Shown here piece by piece: positions 8,244-17,037 of a stretch of 64,000 nucleotides of DNA. The DNA is from Halosegnis marinus (lineage in GTDB: Archaea; Halobacteriota; Halobacteria; Halobacteriales; Haloarculaceae). The notes under the pieces are model-generated. The model had not been told where the DNA came from. It did no database searches and saw nothing but the letters and a program-made list of their open reading frames with translations. Numbering within the stretch: the first letter of the stretch is position 1; every line of letters starts with the position of its first letter. A program made the translations under genes and the position numbers. The stretch lies in assembly GCF_029338355.1 (NCBI RefSeq), contig NZ_CP119802.1, forward strand, positions 1,736,001 to 1,800,000, given 5' to 3'.

Positions 8244-10616
8244 TCAGGCGGAGGCGCTGCCGCTCGCGCTCCCGCCGCGTTCGCTGCCGTTCTCGTCCGT
8301 TTCCTCCTCCTCGCCGTCGCCGGCGACCTCGTACTCTATCGCGAGGTCGTCGGGGACGCTGTAGGGCACGCCGTCCGCGTCGACGACCCACGCGATGCCG
8401 ACGTCGGCGGTGTTCGTCCCGCTCCCGGAGTCGCGGTACTCGCTGTCCTCGACGGTGAACGTCGCGGCGACGAAGCTCCCGTTCGGCGCCGACCGGACTT
8501 CGAGCGACTGGGTGGACGCCGTCGCCTCGTCGCTCGACCAGCCCGCGCTGCCGCGGGCGGACCCGTACTCGACCGCGTCGGTGAGGTCGAGCCGCAGCCC
8601 GACCGCCGGGCCGCCGCTCCGGTTCGCGTCGAACCGGAGCGCGCCGATGCCGTTATCGACTCCGGCGAGCGTCAGGTTCGTCGTCGCGGAGCCGTTCTCG
8701 GGCACCGTCAGCGACGTGTCCGCCGCCGTCAGCGACACCAGCCGTTCCTCGCGGACGACGACCAGCACCGTGCTGCCGGCGTCGGTCGCCTCGCCCGTCT
8801 CGGCGCCGTCGACGCGGACCCGGTACAGCCCCGCGTCGAGCGCGCCGGCGTCGACGGTGAGGTTCCGGTCGGCGTCGTCACCGATCTCGACGTGCGTCGG
8901 GGCCTCGGTCCCGCCCCAGCCGTCGTCGCCCGAGAGCGCCTCGCCGGTCGTGCTCGCGTTCACCGTGCCCCCGCGCAGCCGGTAGAGGGACACGTCGGCG
9001 GTGAAGTTCGCGGGCCGCGCCTCCACGCCGAACTCGACGGTCGTGTTCCCCTCGTAGGTGCGCACGACCCGCTCCTCGACGGGCGGCGAGTAGCGGCGCT
9101 CGCTCGACCGGTCGACCAGCCGCACGGACTGCTCGTCGAGGCCGAAGGCGGCCTCGTCGGCCGAGCCGGCGAGGCCCGTCACCTCGCCGTCCTCGACGGT
9201 GAGCCACAGGCCCGCGTCGTTGCGGATCGCGTACTCGCCGCGGGCGAGCGTCGCGGTCTCGAAGACGGCCTCGCCGTCCTCGGCGTCGAGGGTGCGGACG
9301 CGCCGCGGCTCGTCGTAGTCGTCGTACTCGCCGGGCACCTCGTAGAGGCCGTACGTCGCGGAGCCCGACAGTTCGAGGTTCTGCCCGCGGAGGAACGTCG
9401 CGTTCGTGGAGACGCCCGCGTCGGCCCGGAAGGCCGTGTTCTCGGGCGTCGGCACCGCGGCGGTCCGCACGGTCGCCTCGCTCGTCCGGTTCAGGTAACG
9501 GATGCCGTACAGCGCGACCGTGCCGTCGTCGCGGAGCCGCTGTGCCGTCGTCGCGGACACCGTGGTGTCACCCTCGACCGCGCGGCTCGCGTAGTCGCCG
9601 TCCGCCGTGACGTGCGTCAGGCGGGCGCCGCGCTCGCGGAACTCGCCGTCGACGTCGTTGAGGAGCAACAGCCCCTCGTCGGTCGCGACCGCCGCGCGGG
9701 CGTAGGACCGCTGGCTCTCGCCGAAGGTGCGGCTCCAGGCCACGTCGCCCTCCGCGGTGAGCCGCGCCGCCCAGACGCTCGACCGGGCGAACGCCGTCTC
9801 GGCGCTGCCGCCCACGAGCACGCCGCCGTCGTCGGTCGCCGTCGCGCCGGAGACGGTCCGGTCGTCGAACGGTCCGCCGACCGACGCGTTCACCAGCACG
9901 TCGCCGTCGGCGTCGGTGCGGAGGACCCAGCCCTCGCCGTAGCTCACCTCGCCCGCGACGACGAGGCCGCCGTCGTCGGTCCGCGAGACGGACCGCGGGG
10001 TGCCGCCGTCGTAGCGCCGGTCGCTCGTCGTCTCGCCGTTCGGGGAGACGACCCGGATTCGGGTGCCGCGGCGCTCGGCCTCGCGGTCGAGGTAGCCCGT
10101 CGCCACCGTCACGCCGCCCCGCGGCGAGGCGAGGAGGTCACCCGCGCTCGCGTAGCCGGTGACGTTCCCCAGCGACTTCGTCCACATCGTCTCGCCGTCG
10201 GGGGCGACGCGGCGCAGTCGGAGCGTCGGGGGCGTCTCGTAGTCGTAGGGGCTTCCCTGTACCACCCGTTCGAGGACGTACGCGCCCGGCAGCGGCCCGG
10301 ACGCGACCGCCATCCCCGAACTCAGCGTGTCGTTCGAGCCGAACGTCCGCCGCCAGCGGGTCTCGCCGTCGGGGCCGCGGCGCACGAGCGTCGTGTTCCG
10401 GCCCGTGACGGACTCGGCGCCGACGAGGTACTCGCCGCCGTCGCCCGCCGTCGCCACGCCGGTCACGGCCGCGAACCCGGCCAGCGTCTCGTTCGTGTTC
10501 GATGCGTCGTGCCCGTCCGCGGCCGGCGTGCCCGCGGCGGCGACGCCCGGAAGCATCGCCATCGGGGCCGCGACCAGCAGGGCCGCGAACAGGAGGGGGA
10601 CCAATCGTCGCGTCAT
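8244..10616 (-). CDS. Secreted multi-domain surface protein (propeller plus beta domains)
   Basis: A 790-residue protein with an N-terminal signal peptide (LVPLLFAALLVAAPMAM, cleavage near VAAAG). Residues about 45-370 hold repeated strands of the type DGGxLVGG and GETRWRRTF, as in PQQ- or kelch-like beta-propellers. A region at about 395-530 resembles the BGTF/DUF7827 beta domains of haloarchaeal surface proteins (LRGQNLELSGSATYGLYEV), and about 650-770 resembles a cohesin-type fold. It ends in an acidic tail with Ser/Ala, without a PGF-CTERM anchor. The ATG lies 115 bases from the divergent Tat lipoprotein gene at 10731. The domain names are tentative. Confidence 0.75.
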   Translation of the reverse strand: MTRRLVPLLFAALLVAAPMAMLPGVAAAGTPAADGHDASNTNETLAGFAAVTGVATAGDGGEYLVGAESVTGRNTTLVRRGPDGETRWRRTFGSNDTLSSGMAVASGPLPGAYVLERVVQGSPYDYETPPTLRLRRVAPDGETMWTKSLGNVTGYASAGDLLASPRGGVTVATGYLDREAERRGTRIRVVSPNGETTSDRRYDGGTPRSVSRTDDGGLVVAGEVSYGEGWVLRTDADGDVLVNASVGGPFDDRTVSGATATDDGGVLVGGSAETAFARSSVWAARLTAEGDVAWSRTFGESQRSYARAAVATDEGLLLLNDVDGEFRERGARLTHVTADGDYASRAVEGDTTVSATTAQRLRDDGTVALYGIRYLNRTSEATVRTAAVPTPENTAFRADAGVSTNATFLRGQNLELSGSATYGLYEVPGEYDDYDEPRRVRTLDAEDGEAVFETATLARGEYAIRNDAGLWLTVEDGEVTGLAGSADEAAFGLDEQSVRLVDRSSERRYSPPVEERVVRTYEGNTTVEFGVEARPANFTADVSLYRLRGGTVNASTTGEALSGDDGWGGTEAPTHVEIGDDADRNLTVDAGALDAGLYRVRVDGAETGEATDAGSTVLVVVREERLVSLTAADTSLTVPENGSATTNLTLAGVDNGIGALRFDANRSGGPAVGLRLDLTDAVEYGSARGSAGWSSDEATASTQSLEVRSAPNGSFVAATFTVEDSEYRDSGSGTNTADVGIAWVVDADGVPYSVPDDLAIEYEVAGDGEEEETDENGSERGGSASGSASA

Positions 10617-10730
10617 TCGAACGGAGGTTCAGATTCGCTGCCCCTTTCACTTTCGGTTGGTCAGAGCGGCCTTTGTGTTACGCCGTGGCGCGACCGAAGG
10701 CTCATGCCCACGAGCGCCCGCCCCTGACGT

Positions 10731-11657
10731 ATGGCCCCCACCCGCCGCCGCGCCCTCCACGCGCTCGGTGCCGGTACCGTCGCCGCGCTCGCCGGCTGTA
10801 ACGGCCCGCTCGACGGGACGGCCCCCACGGAGCGGGAGTACACGCTCGACCTGAACCGCATCGACGCCCCGCTCGCAGAACACGTCCTCTTCGAGCCCTC
10901 GACGGGCGACCTGTTCGGCGACCCCCAGCGCGCGGCGCTCGATACCCTCTACGCGGAGGGGAGCGTCACGACAGCCGGCTGGGAACCCCTGCCGGACGGC
11001 GGCTACGTCGAGAACGACGGCCTCTACTACGAATTGGCGACGGCCGTCGTGGACCGGCGGGAGACGGAGCGGACCGTCGTCACGGCGACGGACGTGCCCG
11101 AGGGGGACGTCCCCGAGGACGCCCTCGACCCGGAGTCGCTCCCGCGGCCGAGCAGGCGTGTCGCGCTGATACTCCACTCGGGGGCGCGCTCGGGCTACGA
11201 CCCGCGGACGACCGGCCTGCGCCGCGACGGCCGCTACGTCCTGCGGCTCCCGGCCGAACTCGACGACCCCATCGCGGGCGAACTCGACGGCCGCGTCGTC
11301 GTGCTCGCGCCCGACGGCCCGTGGGCGATTCGGCTCGATATCGGCACCGAACGGGTCACCGAGCCGGTGTACCGGACCGCCCTCCTCCCCGTCGCCGACG
11401 ACGAGGCGGCGTTCCGCGAGGTCGCCCGCGCCGACCGCGTCGATACCTACCTCCCCGAGTACGACCTCGCCGCGGCGTCGCGCGAGGTGCTCGACGAGGC
11501 GACAGCGCGCGGCGAGTACGTCGAGACGGCGCCGCTGTCAGAGGCGTACCGCGCCCTGCTCGACACGCTGCTGTTGGCGGACGACACCGAGAACGGCCTG
11601 CTGCTCGAAACCGACGAGGCGCTGTTCCGCTACGGGCTGTACGTGAACGAGGCCTGA
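10731..11657 (+). CDS. Tat-exported lipoprotein of unknown function
   Basis: This 308-residue protein begins with a twin-arginine signal (TRRRALHALGAGTVAALAGC). The Cys in the AGC lipobox would be lipidated, so the protein is expected outside the membrane, exported folded. The mature part is acidic and mixed alpha/beta, with repeated short helices near the C-terminus, and shows no domain I recognise. It ends next to the convergent alcohol dehydrogenase, whose stop codon starts at the following base. It is divergent from the large secreted protein at 8244-10616. Confidence 0.8.
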   Translation: MAPTRRRALHALGAGTVAALAGCNGPLDGTAPTEREYTLDLNRIDAPLAEHVLFEPSTGDLFGDPQRAALDTLYAEGSVTTAGWEPLPDGGYVENDGLYYELATAVVDRRETERTVVTATDVPEGDVPEDALDPESLPRPSRRVALILHSGARSGYDPRTTGLRRDGRYVLRLPAELDDPIAGELDGRVVVLAPDGPWAIRLDIGTERVTEPVYRTALLPVADDEAAFREVARADRVDTYLPEYDLAAASREVLDEATARGEYVETAPLSEAYRALLDTLLLADDTENGLLLETDEALFRYGLYVNEA

Positions 11658-12977
11658 CTACCAGTTGTACAGCGCGTCCTCGAACACGTCGTAGGCGTCC
11701 GCCTCCGTGACGGGCCGGGGGTTACACCGGAGCAGGCGCTGTTGGGTCTCGACCGTCCGGCTCGCCAGCCAGCCGATGTCGTCCTCGTCGATGCCCGCCA
11801 GTTCCGCCAGCCCGCTCGGCAGGACGTTCAGGTCCTGCTGGAGCCGGACGTACTGCTCCTTCGCGGCATCGGCGGCGGCGCGGTTGCTCATCCCGGCGGT
11901 TTCGACCCCCAGCAGCGAGGCGATTTCGGCGTAGCGGTCCGGGTCGGAGGCGGCGTTGTAGCCGAGCGTGCTCGCCGGGGTGAGGACGCCGATGGTCTCG
12001 CCGTGGTACGTGTGATAGCGGTTTCCCACCGGATAGGCCATCGCGTGCGCGAGGTTCGCGCCCGCGGTCAGTCCGGCGATGGCGCCGAACAGCGCCCCCC
12101 GGAGCATGTTCGTCCGCGCCGCGAGGTCGTCGCCGTTGTGGACCGCCTTCCGGACGTTCGAGGAGAGCAGCGTGATGGCCTCCCGCGAGAACAGCTCCGT
12201 GACGGGCGTGCGCCCGGCGTAGACGGGGCGGTCGGCCGCGTCCTCGGGGCGGAGCATGCTGTCGAACTCGTGGGTCGTGAACCCCTCGATGGCGTGGCCG
12301 AGCGCGTCCATCGCCGTCTTGGCCGTCTGCTCCGCGGGCAGGGTCGTCGTCAGCGTCGGGTCGAGCACGGCGGCGTCGGCGCGGACGTGGTGGCTCGATA
12401 TCCCCTCCTTCGTCTCCTCGCTCGGGACCGAGAGGATGGCGAGCGGCGATATCTCCGAGCCGGTCCCCGCCGTCGTCGGCAGGAGGACGAGCGGCGCGCC
12501 GGACTCGGTCACCGCCTCGCCGCGGCCGGTCGGCTCCGCGATGTAGTCGAGCGGCTCGCCCCCGTTGGCGACGACCGCCCGGGTCGCCTTCGCGGTGTCC
12601 ATCACGCTGCCGCCGCCCACGCCGACGTAGAAGTCGTAGCCGTCCTCGCCGGCCTCGTCTCGGACGAACTCGACACAGCGGTCGATGGCCGCGACGGAGG
12701 GCTCGCGCTCGCACTCGTCGTAGCGGTCGGCGTCGTAGTCCGCCTCGGCGAGCGCCTCGGCCACGCGCTCGGCGTGGCCCACGTCGGCGAGGGTCGGGTC
12801 GGTGACGAGCAGTCCCGTCGCGTCGTCGTCCACCCCGAGGTCGCGGAGCTGGGACCCGAGCTCCTCGACCGCGCCCGCGCCGAAGCGAACGCGCGGCATC
12901 TGGAAGCTCCAGACGCTCTCGGCGAGCAGGTCGTGGTTCGCCGCGGAGACGGACCGGTCGTAGCTCACGGCGACCAC
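11658..12977 (-). CDS. Iron-containing alcohol dehydrogenase family protein
   Basis: This 439-residue enzyme has the full group III dehydrogenase pattern. A Rossmann-like NAD(P) domain shows GVGGGSVMDTAKA and LLPTTAGTGSE. The metal ligands are in DALGHAIEGFTTHEF and in NLAHAMAYPVGNRYHTYHG, which supply the Asp and three His residues for Fe2+ (or Zn2+). The N-terminal motif WSFQMPRVRFGAGAVEELG is typical of the hydroxyacid-oxoacid transhydrogenase (ADHFE1-like) branch, so the substrate could be a hydroxy acid instead of a simple alcohol. The start is GTG at 12977; a second GTG lies three codons later. The upstream region contains a strong hairpin and a direct repeat. Confidence 0.88.
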   Translation of the reverse strand: MVAVSYDRSVSAANHDLLAESVWSFQMPRVRFGAGAVEELGSQLRDLGVDDDATGLLVTDPTLADVGHAERVAEALAEADYDADRYDECEREPSVAAIDRCVEFVRDEAGEDGYDFYVGVGGGSVMDTAKATRAVVANGGEPLDYIAEPTGRGEAVTESGAPLVLLPTTAGTGSEISPLAILSVPSEETKEGISSHHVRADAAVLDPTLTTTLPAEQTAKTAMDALGHAIEGFTTHEFDSMLRPEDAADRPVYAGRTPVTELFSREAITLLSSNVRKAVHNGDDLAARTNMLRGALFGAIAGLTAGANLAHAMAYPVGNRYHTYHGETIGVLTPASTLGYNAASDPDRYAEIASLLGVETAGMSNRAAADAAKEQYVRLQQDLNVLPSGLAELAGIDEDDIGWLASRTVETQQRLLRCNPRPVTEADAYDVFEDALYNW

Positions 12978-13052
12978 CCGTGTGTGTGTCGCATACTCGT
13001 GTGTCAGCGAGGGTCACAATAAGGGTAGCGCGGCCGCTCGACGGGGTAGAGT

Positions 13053-13073
13053 GCCGGGGCGGGCAGCCCCGGC
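13053..13073. terminator. GC-rich hairpin, terminator or leader structure
   Basis: Two perfect 8-base arms (GCCGGGGC and GCCCCGGC) enclose a 5-base loop. It lies between the end of the zinc-ribbon gene (13168) and the start of the alcohol dehydrogenase (12977), both on the minus strand. It could terminate the first or structure the leader of the second. Confidence 0.45.
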
Positions 13074-13167
13074 GGGAACTATGGTACGAGCGGGACGTGT
13101 GGTACAACCGCGCCCGCTCAGCCCGTACTCACTCGCTATCGGTTATATGTTTTCCGGGAGAGGTCAC

Positions 13168-13809
13168 TCAACCGAGGACGCGTTCCCGGTACTGGGCGTC
13201 GGTGAGTTCGCCGTTCGCGTACGCCCGAGCGTCGGCGGCCGCGACCGTCACGCGGGCCTCGCCGCCCGGCGTCTCCATCGTCAGGGTCAGCGACGCGGCC
13301 TCGCCGCCGCTCCCGACGTACTCGGCGTAGGTGCGCGCGACGCTCAGTATCTCCTCGGAGACGGGACCACCCCCGGTCGCCTCGGTTCGGACACGCATGT
13401 CGAGCCCCGTGCCGCCCCACGCCAGCCGCTCGACCTCGTGGGTCGCCGCGACCCGTGTGCGGAACTCGCCGGCGGTGAGCGTCCCGTCGTCGTCCACCGG
13501 CTCTGCCGGTACCGTCCCGAACCGGTACGTGCCGGTCGGGTCGGCCACCACGAGCACGCCGCCGTACGCGAGCGCCGCGAGGACGATACCGAGCACGACG
13601 ACGACGATGCCGGCCGCGACGCCGGGGTTGTCGCGGACGACGGCGAGCGTGCTCCCGCCGCGTATCTCGTCGTCGAAGTCGCTCGCCCGGACCTCCACGC
13701 GCTCGAAGTCGTAGCCGCCGCACCTGTCACACGGCGGCGTGTTCTTCGGCGTCGTCCGGCCGCAGTTCGTACACCGGTACTCCGTGTAGCCGGCCTCGTC
13801 GTCGCTCAC
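13168..13809 (-). CDS. Zinc-ribbon membrane protein
   Basis: A 213-residue protein with an N-terminal zinc ribbon, Cys13-X2-Cys16 and Cys27-X2-Cys30, in the form CTNCGRTTPKNTPPCDRCGG. One transmembrane helix follows at about residues 58-80 (VVVLGIVLAALAYGGVLVV), and then an exposed domain of about 125 residues. I place the start at GTG 13809, because a Shine-Dalgarno sequence GGAGG sits seven bases before it and the ribbon follows at once; the open frame continues upstream without conserved features. It is divergent from the ABC exporter genes. Ribbon-plus-helix proteins of this kind are common in haloarchaea, with no known function. Confidence 0.75.
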   Translation of the reverse strand: MSDDEAGYTEYRCTNCGRTTPKNTPPCDRCGGYDFERVEVRASDFDDEIRGGSTLAVVRDNPGVAAGIVVVVLGIVLAALAYGGVLVVADPTGTYRFGTVPAEPVDDDGTLTAGEFRTRVAATHEVERLAWGGTGLDMRVRTEATGGGPVSEEILSVARTYAEYVGSGGEAASLTLTMETPGGEARVTVAAADARAYANGELTDAQYRERVLG

Positions 13810-13924
13810 GGGGTCCCTCCGCGCATACCGGAGGGAGGTGCCCCGGCTACTTCGCGCTTCGGCTTTCGCCCGCCGGCAGACTCTTGTGGGGTCGCGAACA
13901 TCCCCCGCCAACGCCCTCCTGAAC

Positions 13925-14707
13925 ATGCATTCGATTTCCGCGACCGACCTGACGAAACGCTACGGCGACACCGTCGCCGTGGACGGCCTCGACCTCGCGG
14001 TCCCCGACGGGGTCGTCTACGGCTTCCTCGGCCCGAACGGGGCCGGCAAGTCCACGACGATGCGGATGCTCACCGGCCTCACAGCGCCGACGAGCGGCAC
14101 GGCGACCGTCGGCGGCGCGGACACCCGCGACCGCCCGGCGCTCATCGACACCATCGGCTACCTCCCCGAGGAGCCGCCGCTCCACGACGAACTCACGGGC
14201 CGCGAACAGCTCACCTACGCCGCCGGGCTACGCGACCTCCCCGACGGGGTCGCCCGCGAACGCATCGCCGACCTGCTCGACCGCGTCGACCTCGCGGAGG
14301 ACGCGGATACGCGTATCGACGCCTACTCCAAGGGGATGCGACAGAAGGCCGCCTTCGTGCAGGCGACGCTCCACGACCCGGACGTGCTCTTCCTCGACGA
14401 GCCGACGAGCGGGCTCGACCCCCGGGCGGCCCGCTCCATCCGGGAGTTCATCGACTCGCTCGCCGACGGCGGCACCACGGTGTTCCTCTCGACGCACATC
14501 CTCCCCGTCGTGGACGAACACGCCGACACCGTCGGGGTGCTCTACGACGGGCGGCTGGTTGCCGAGGGCGCGCCCGCGGACCTGAAGCGCCGGGCGGACG
14601 ACGCCGAGCCGGGCGACCGCACCCTGGAGGACGTGTTTCTCGAAGTCACCGCCGAGGACCCGGCGAGCGACGCGGGCGAGCCGACCGACGCGACCGAGGC
14701 GGCCTGA
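13925..14707 (+). CDS. ABC transporter ATP-binding protein
   Basis: A 260-residue ATPase of the ABC-2/CcmA class. Walker A is GPNGAGKST, the Q-loop region reads IGYLPEEPPLHDELTG, the signature is YSKGMRQK, Walker B is VLFLDEPTSGLDP, and the switch His is in LSTH. The start at ATG 13925 precedes the usual opening ATDLTKRYG. The final 30 residues are an acidic tail. The stop shares its last base with the ATG of the permease (TGATG), so the two subunits are translated together. The substrate is unknown; the class includes exporters of drugs, polysaccharides and sodium. Confidence 0.92.
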   Translation: MHSISATDLTKRYGDTVAVDGLDLAVPDGVVYGFLGPNGAGKSTTMRMLTGLTAPTSGTATVGGADTRDRPALIDTIGYLPEEPPLHDELTGREQLTYAAGLRDLPDGVARERIADLLDRVDLAEDADTRIDAYSKGMRQKAAFVQATLHDPDVLFLDEPTSGLDPRAARSIREFIDSLADGGTTVFLSTHILPVVDEHADTVGVLYDGRLVAEGAPADLKRRADDAEPGDRTLEDVFLEVTAEDPASDAGEPTDATEAA

Positions 14708-16425
14708 TGCCGACCGGCCACCTCCGCGGCGGCGTCCGCATCGCCGCTGTCGAGTTCCGCCGCAGCCTCCGCACCGCGACGAACCGCGTCTCGCAGCTGC
14801 TCGGGCTCGGCTTCGGGCTCCTCGTCTTCGGCGGGATGGCCACCGTCGGCGCGTACTTCCTCGTGACGCTCTCGCCCGACCTCTCGGGCCTCGCCGTCGG
14901 CGACGGCATCCGGAGCGCCGTCGCCTTCCAGTGGCTGTTCGCCTCGGCGCTGTTCACCCAGCGGGTCGCGACGGTCCACGCCCGCCCCGACGCCGACGCG
15001 TTCCTGCTCACGACCGTCCGCCCGACCACGGCGCTCGTGGGGCTGATGCTCGCCGAACTCGCCCGCGCGGTCGCCTACCTCGGGGTGCCCGTCCTCGTGC
15101 TCGCGGCCGCGCTCGCCTACACCGCCGGCTCGCCGGCGACGTTCCTCCTGGTCTCGGGCGCCGTGCTCGCCTCGCTCGCGGCGGCGGTCGTCACGGGGCA
15201 CGTCCTCGGGCTGACCGCCAAACTCCTCGTGGCGCGGGTCCCGGCCATCGCCCGGCGCCGGTCGCTGCTCGGCGGGCTGGCGGCCGCCGCCTTCTTCGGC
15301 GGCTACATCGTCCTCCAGTCGGCCGGCATGACGACGAGCGGGCTCGGGGTCGTCCCCGTCGGCTGGCTCGCCGACGTCGCCGTCCTCGCCTCGCCGGTCG
15401 GGAGCTCGCTCCCCCACGCCGTCGCCGGCCTCGCCGTCGTCGTCGCGTGGCTCGTCGCCGGGAGCGCGCTGTGTGCCCGGCTCGCGACCGCCTTCTGGCT
15501 CGGCGACTCCGTCGCCCCCGCGGTCGAGGCCGAGCAAGCGGTCGTCGGCAGCGACGGCGCCGACCCCCTCGCGGCCGCGCTCGGTCGGATTCGCGTTCCG
15601 AGCGTGTGGGGCGAGCCGAGCCGCCGGGTCGCCCAGCGGTCGATACTGCTCGCGAGGCGCGCGCCCGCGAAGCTCACCTACCTGATACTCCCGCTCGCGG
15701 GGCTGTTCCCGACCGCGATACAGGTCGCGCTCGGCGAGGCGAGCGTCCCGACGCGGCTCCTCGCGCCGGGGCTCGCCGTCGCGGTTCCGTGGTTCGCCGC
15801 CGGCGCCTTCGCGCTCAATCCGCTCGGCGACGAGGGACGCGTCCTCCCGCAGACGCTCACCTCGCTCGCGGACGGTCGCGCCTACGTCCGGGGGCTCGCG
15901 CTGCCGCCGCTGCTGTTCGGCCTCCCCGCGGCCCTGCTCGCGCCGGCCGTCGCCCTCGCGACGGGCTACGGGCCGACCGACGCCGTGCTCGTCGCCGCCG
16001 CGGCGCTCGTCGGCGTCGTCGTCGCCGCGTTCGTCGGGCCGACGCTCGGCTTCCTCGTCCCCCGCACCGACGCGGTGCGCGTCGCCCGCGGCCGCGAGGT
16101 GGTGCCGCCGACGCTCACCGCGATGGCGCTTCACACCCTCGTCGTGGTGCTGTTCGTCGCGCTCCCGGCCTTCGCGGCGCTGGCCCCCGACCTCGCCCGC
16201 GCGACCGCCGGCTTCGTCGTGGGCGGCCTGTTCGCGTTCCCCTTCGACCTCGCGGGCGTCATCCCCATCGCGGACGCGCTCCGGTCGGCGGCCCGCGCGG
16301 TCGTCGGCGTCCCGCTCCCGGCGGTGCGGTGGGGCGGCTTCGCCGGCCCGCTCGTCGCCGGCCTCGCCGTCGCCGCGCTCGCGGCCCGCGTCGCCCGCCG
16401 GCGCTTCGAGGGGTACACGCTGTAA
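14707..16425 (+). CDS. ABC transporter permease, large multi-helix type
   Basis: A 572-residue integral membrane protein with about 12-14 hydrophobic helices. It is rich in Ala, Val and Leu, with charged loops around residue 270 (acidic) and 290-310 (RRVAQRSILLARRAPAK). It follows the ATPase with a one-base overlap, and the long hydrophobic pattern without a substrate-binding protein gene nearby fits an ABC-2 exporter. The duplicated appearance of the halves suggests that two six- or seven-helix units are fused. The open frame extends thousands of bases upstream by chance; the ATG at 14707 is fixed by the coupling. Confidence 0.85.
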   Translation: MPTGHLRGGVRIAAVEFRRSLRTATNRVSQLLGLGFGLLVFGGMATVGAYFLVTLSPDLSGLAVGDGIRSAVAFQWLFASALFTQRVATVHARPDADAFLLTTVRPTTALVGLMLAELARAVAYLGVPVLVLAAALAYTAGSPATFLLVSGAVLASLAAAVVTGHVLGLTAKLLVARVPAIARRRSLLGGLAAAAFFGGYIVLQSAGMTTSGLGVVPVGWLADVAVLASPVGSSLPHAVAGLAVVVAWLVAGSALCARLATAFWLGDSVAPAVEAEQAVVGSDGADPLAAALGRIRVPSVWGEPSRRVAQRSILLARRAPAKLTYLILPLAGLFPTAIQVALGEASVPTRLLAPGLAVAVPWFAAGAFALNPLGDEGRVLPQTLTSLADGRAYVRGLALPPLLFGLPAALLAPAVALATGYGPTDAVLVAAAALVGVVVAAFVGPTLGFLVPRTDAVRVARGREVVPPTLTAMALHTLVVVLFVALPAFAALAPDLARATAGFVVGGLFAFPFDLAGVIPIADALRSAARAVVGVPLPAVRWGGFAGPLVAGLAVAALAARVARRRFEGYTL

Positions 16426-16440
16426 CCGCGGATTCGCAAT

Positions 16441-16450
16441 CGTTAAACGG
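16441..16450 (+). promoter_or_regulatory. TATA-like element of tRNA-Pro gene
   Basis: CGTTAAACGG is centred about 29 bases before the first base of the tRNA, the normal spacing for an archaeal promoter. Confidence 0.6.
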
Positions 16451-16473
16451 GGGAAGGGACTCCTATTCGATGC

Positions 16474-16546
16474 GGGCCGGTGGGGTAGCTTGGTATCCTT
16501 CGAGGATCGGGTCCTCGGTACCTCGGTTCAAATCCGGGCCGGCCCA
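16474..16546 (+). tRNA. tRNA-Pro, anticodon CGG
   Basis: This 73-base gene folds as a cloverleaf. The 7-base acceptor stem GGGCCGG pairs with CCGGCCC, with discriminator A. The D arm contains GGTAGC and TTGGT. The anticodon stem CGAGG/CCTCG encloses the loop ATCGGGT, giving anticodon CGG for codon CCG (Pro). The T stem CTCGG/CCGGG encloses TTCAAAT. There is no intron and no encoded CCA. A TATA-like element sits 29 bases upstream and a short T-rich stretch follows. It lies just after the ABC permease gene. Confidence 0.95.
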
Positions 16547-16645
16547 TTTCTGACGACTCCGCCCCACGAGCGTGCCGAGCGACGGCGAGGCCGCGAGCGA
16601 ACGCGCGGCGTCGAACGGACCGGTCCGTTTCCGTTCTCACGCCGC

Positions 16646-16954
16646 TCAGCGGCGCTTGCGCTCCTCGACGTACGCCGCCAGCCCGAACAGATTGACGAGC
16701 GGCATCGCGGCGACGTGGACCCACACCGGGTCGAGGTTCCGCCGACGCACGTCGACGAGTATCCACGCGGGCACGGCGAGTTCGACGAGGACGAACCCGA
16801 GCACGAGCGCCCGAACCGTGCGGGAGTAGCCGGCGAGGAAGCCGCCCGACCCGGCGACGCTCGCGGCGAGCAGGAGGGCCAGCCAGCCGAGGAGGACTAT
16901 CTCGCCGACCGTGGCCCACCACAGGTATCGCTCGGCGGGCGCGTTCGCGTCCAT
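16646..16954 (-). CDS. Small membrane protein
   Basis: A 102-residue protein with three hydrophobic helices, at about residues 10-32, 42-64 and 72-95, and a positively charged C-terminus (EERKRR). A short loop reads DVRRRNLDPVWVHV. I use the ATG at 16954 (MDANAPAERYLWW) because a TATA-like CGTTATCA lies about 27 bases before it; the frame stays open for 19 more codons upstream in low-complexity sequence. The family is unknown. It is divergent from the flavoprotein gene at 17038. Confidence 0.7.
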   Translation of the reverse strand: MDANAPAERYLWWATVGEIVLLGWLALLLAASVAGSGGFLAGYSRTVRALVLGFVLVELAVPAWILVDVRRRNLDPVWVHVAAMPLVNLFGLAAYVEERKRR

Positions 16955-17007
16955 ACCGGGGGGACGGCCCCCTCCGTGATAACGGCGACTCCCTCCCCCG
17001 AACCAAA

Positions 17008-17016
17008 CCATATACC
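17008..17016 (+). promoter_or_regulatory. TATA-like element of flavoprotein gene
   Basis: CCATATACC is centred 26 bases before the ATG at 17038, the leaderless spacing. Confidence 0.55.
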
Positions 17017-17037
17017 GCTCGGGCGACTTCTCCCCCT

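Noticed and set aside
12982-14706. Plus-strand frame upstream of the ABC permease
   Set aside because: The permease start is coupled to the ATPase stop at 14707. The upstream part is Arg-rich and overlaps the zinc-ribbon and ATPase genes in other frames.
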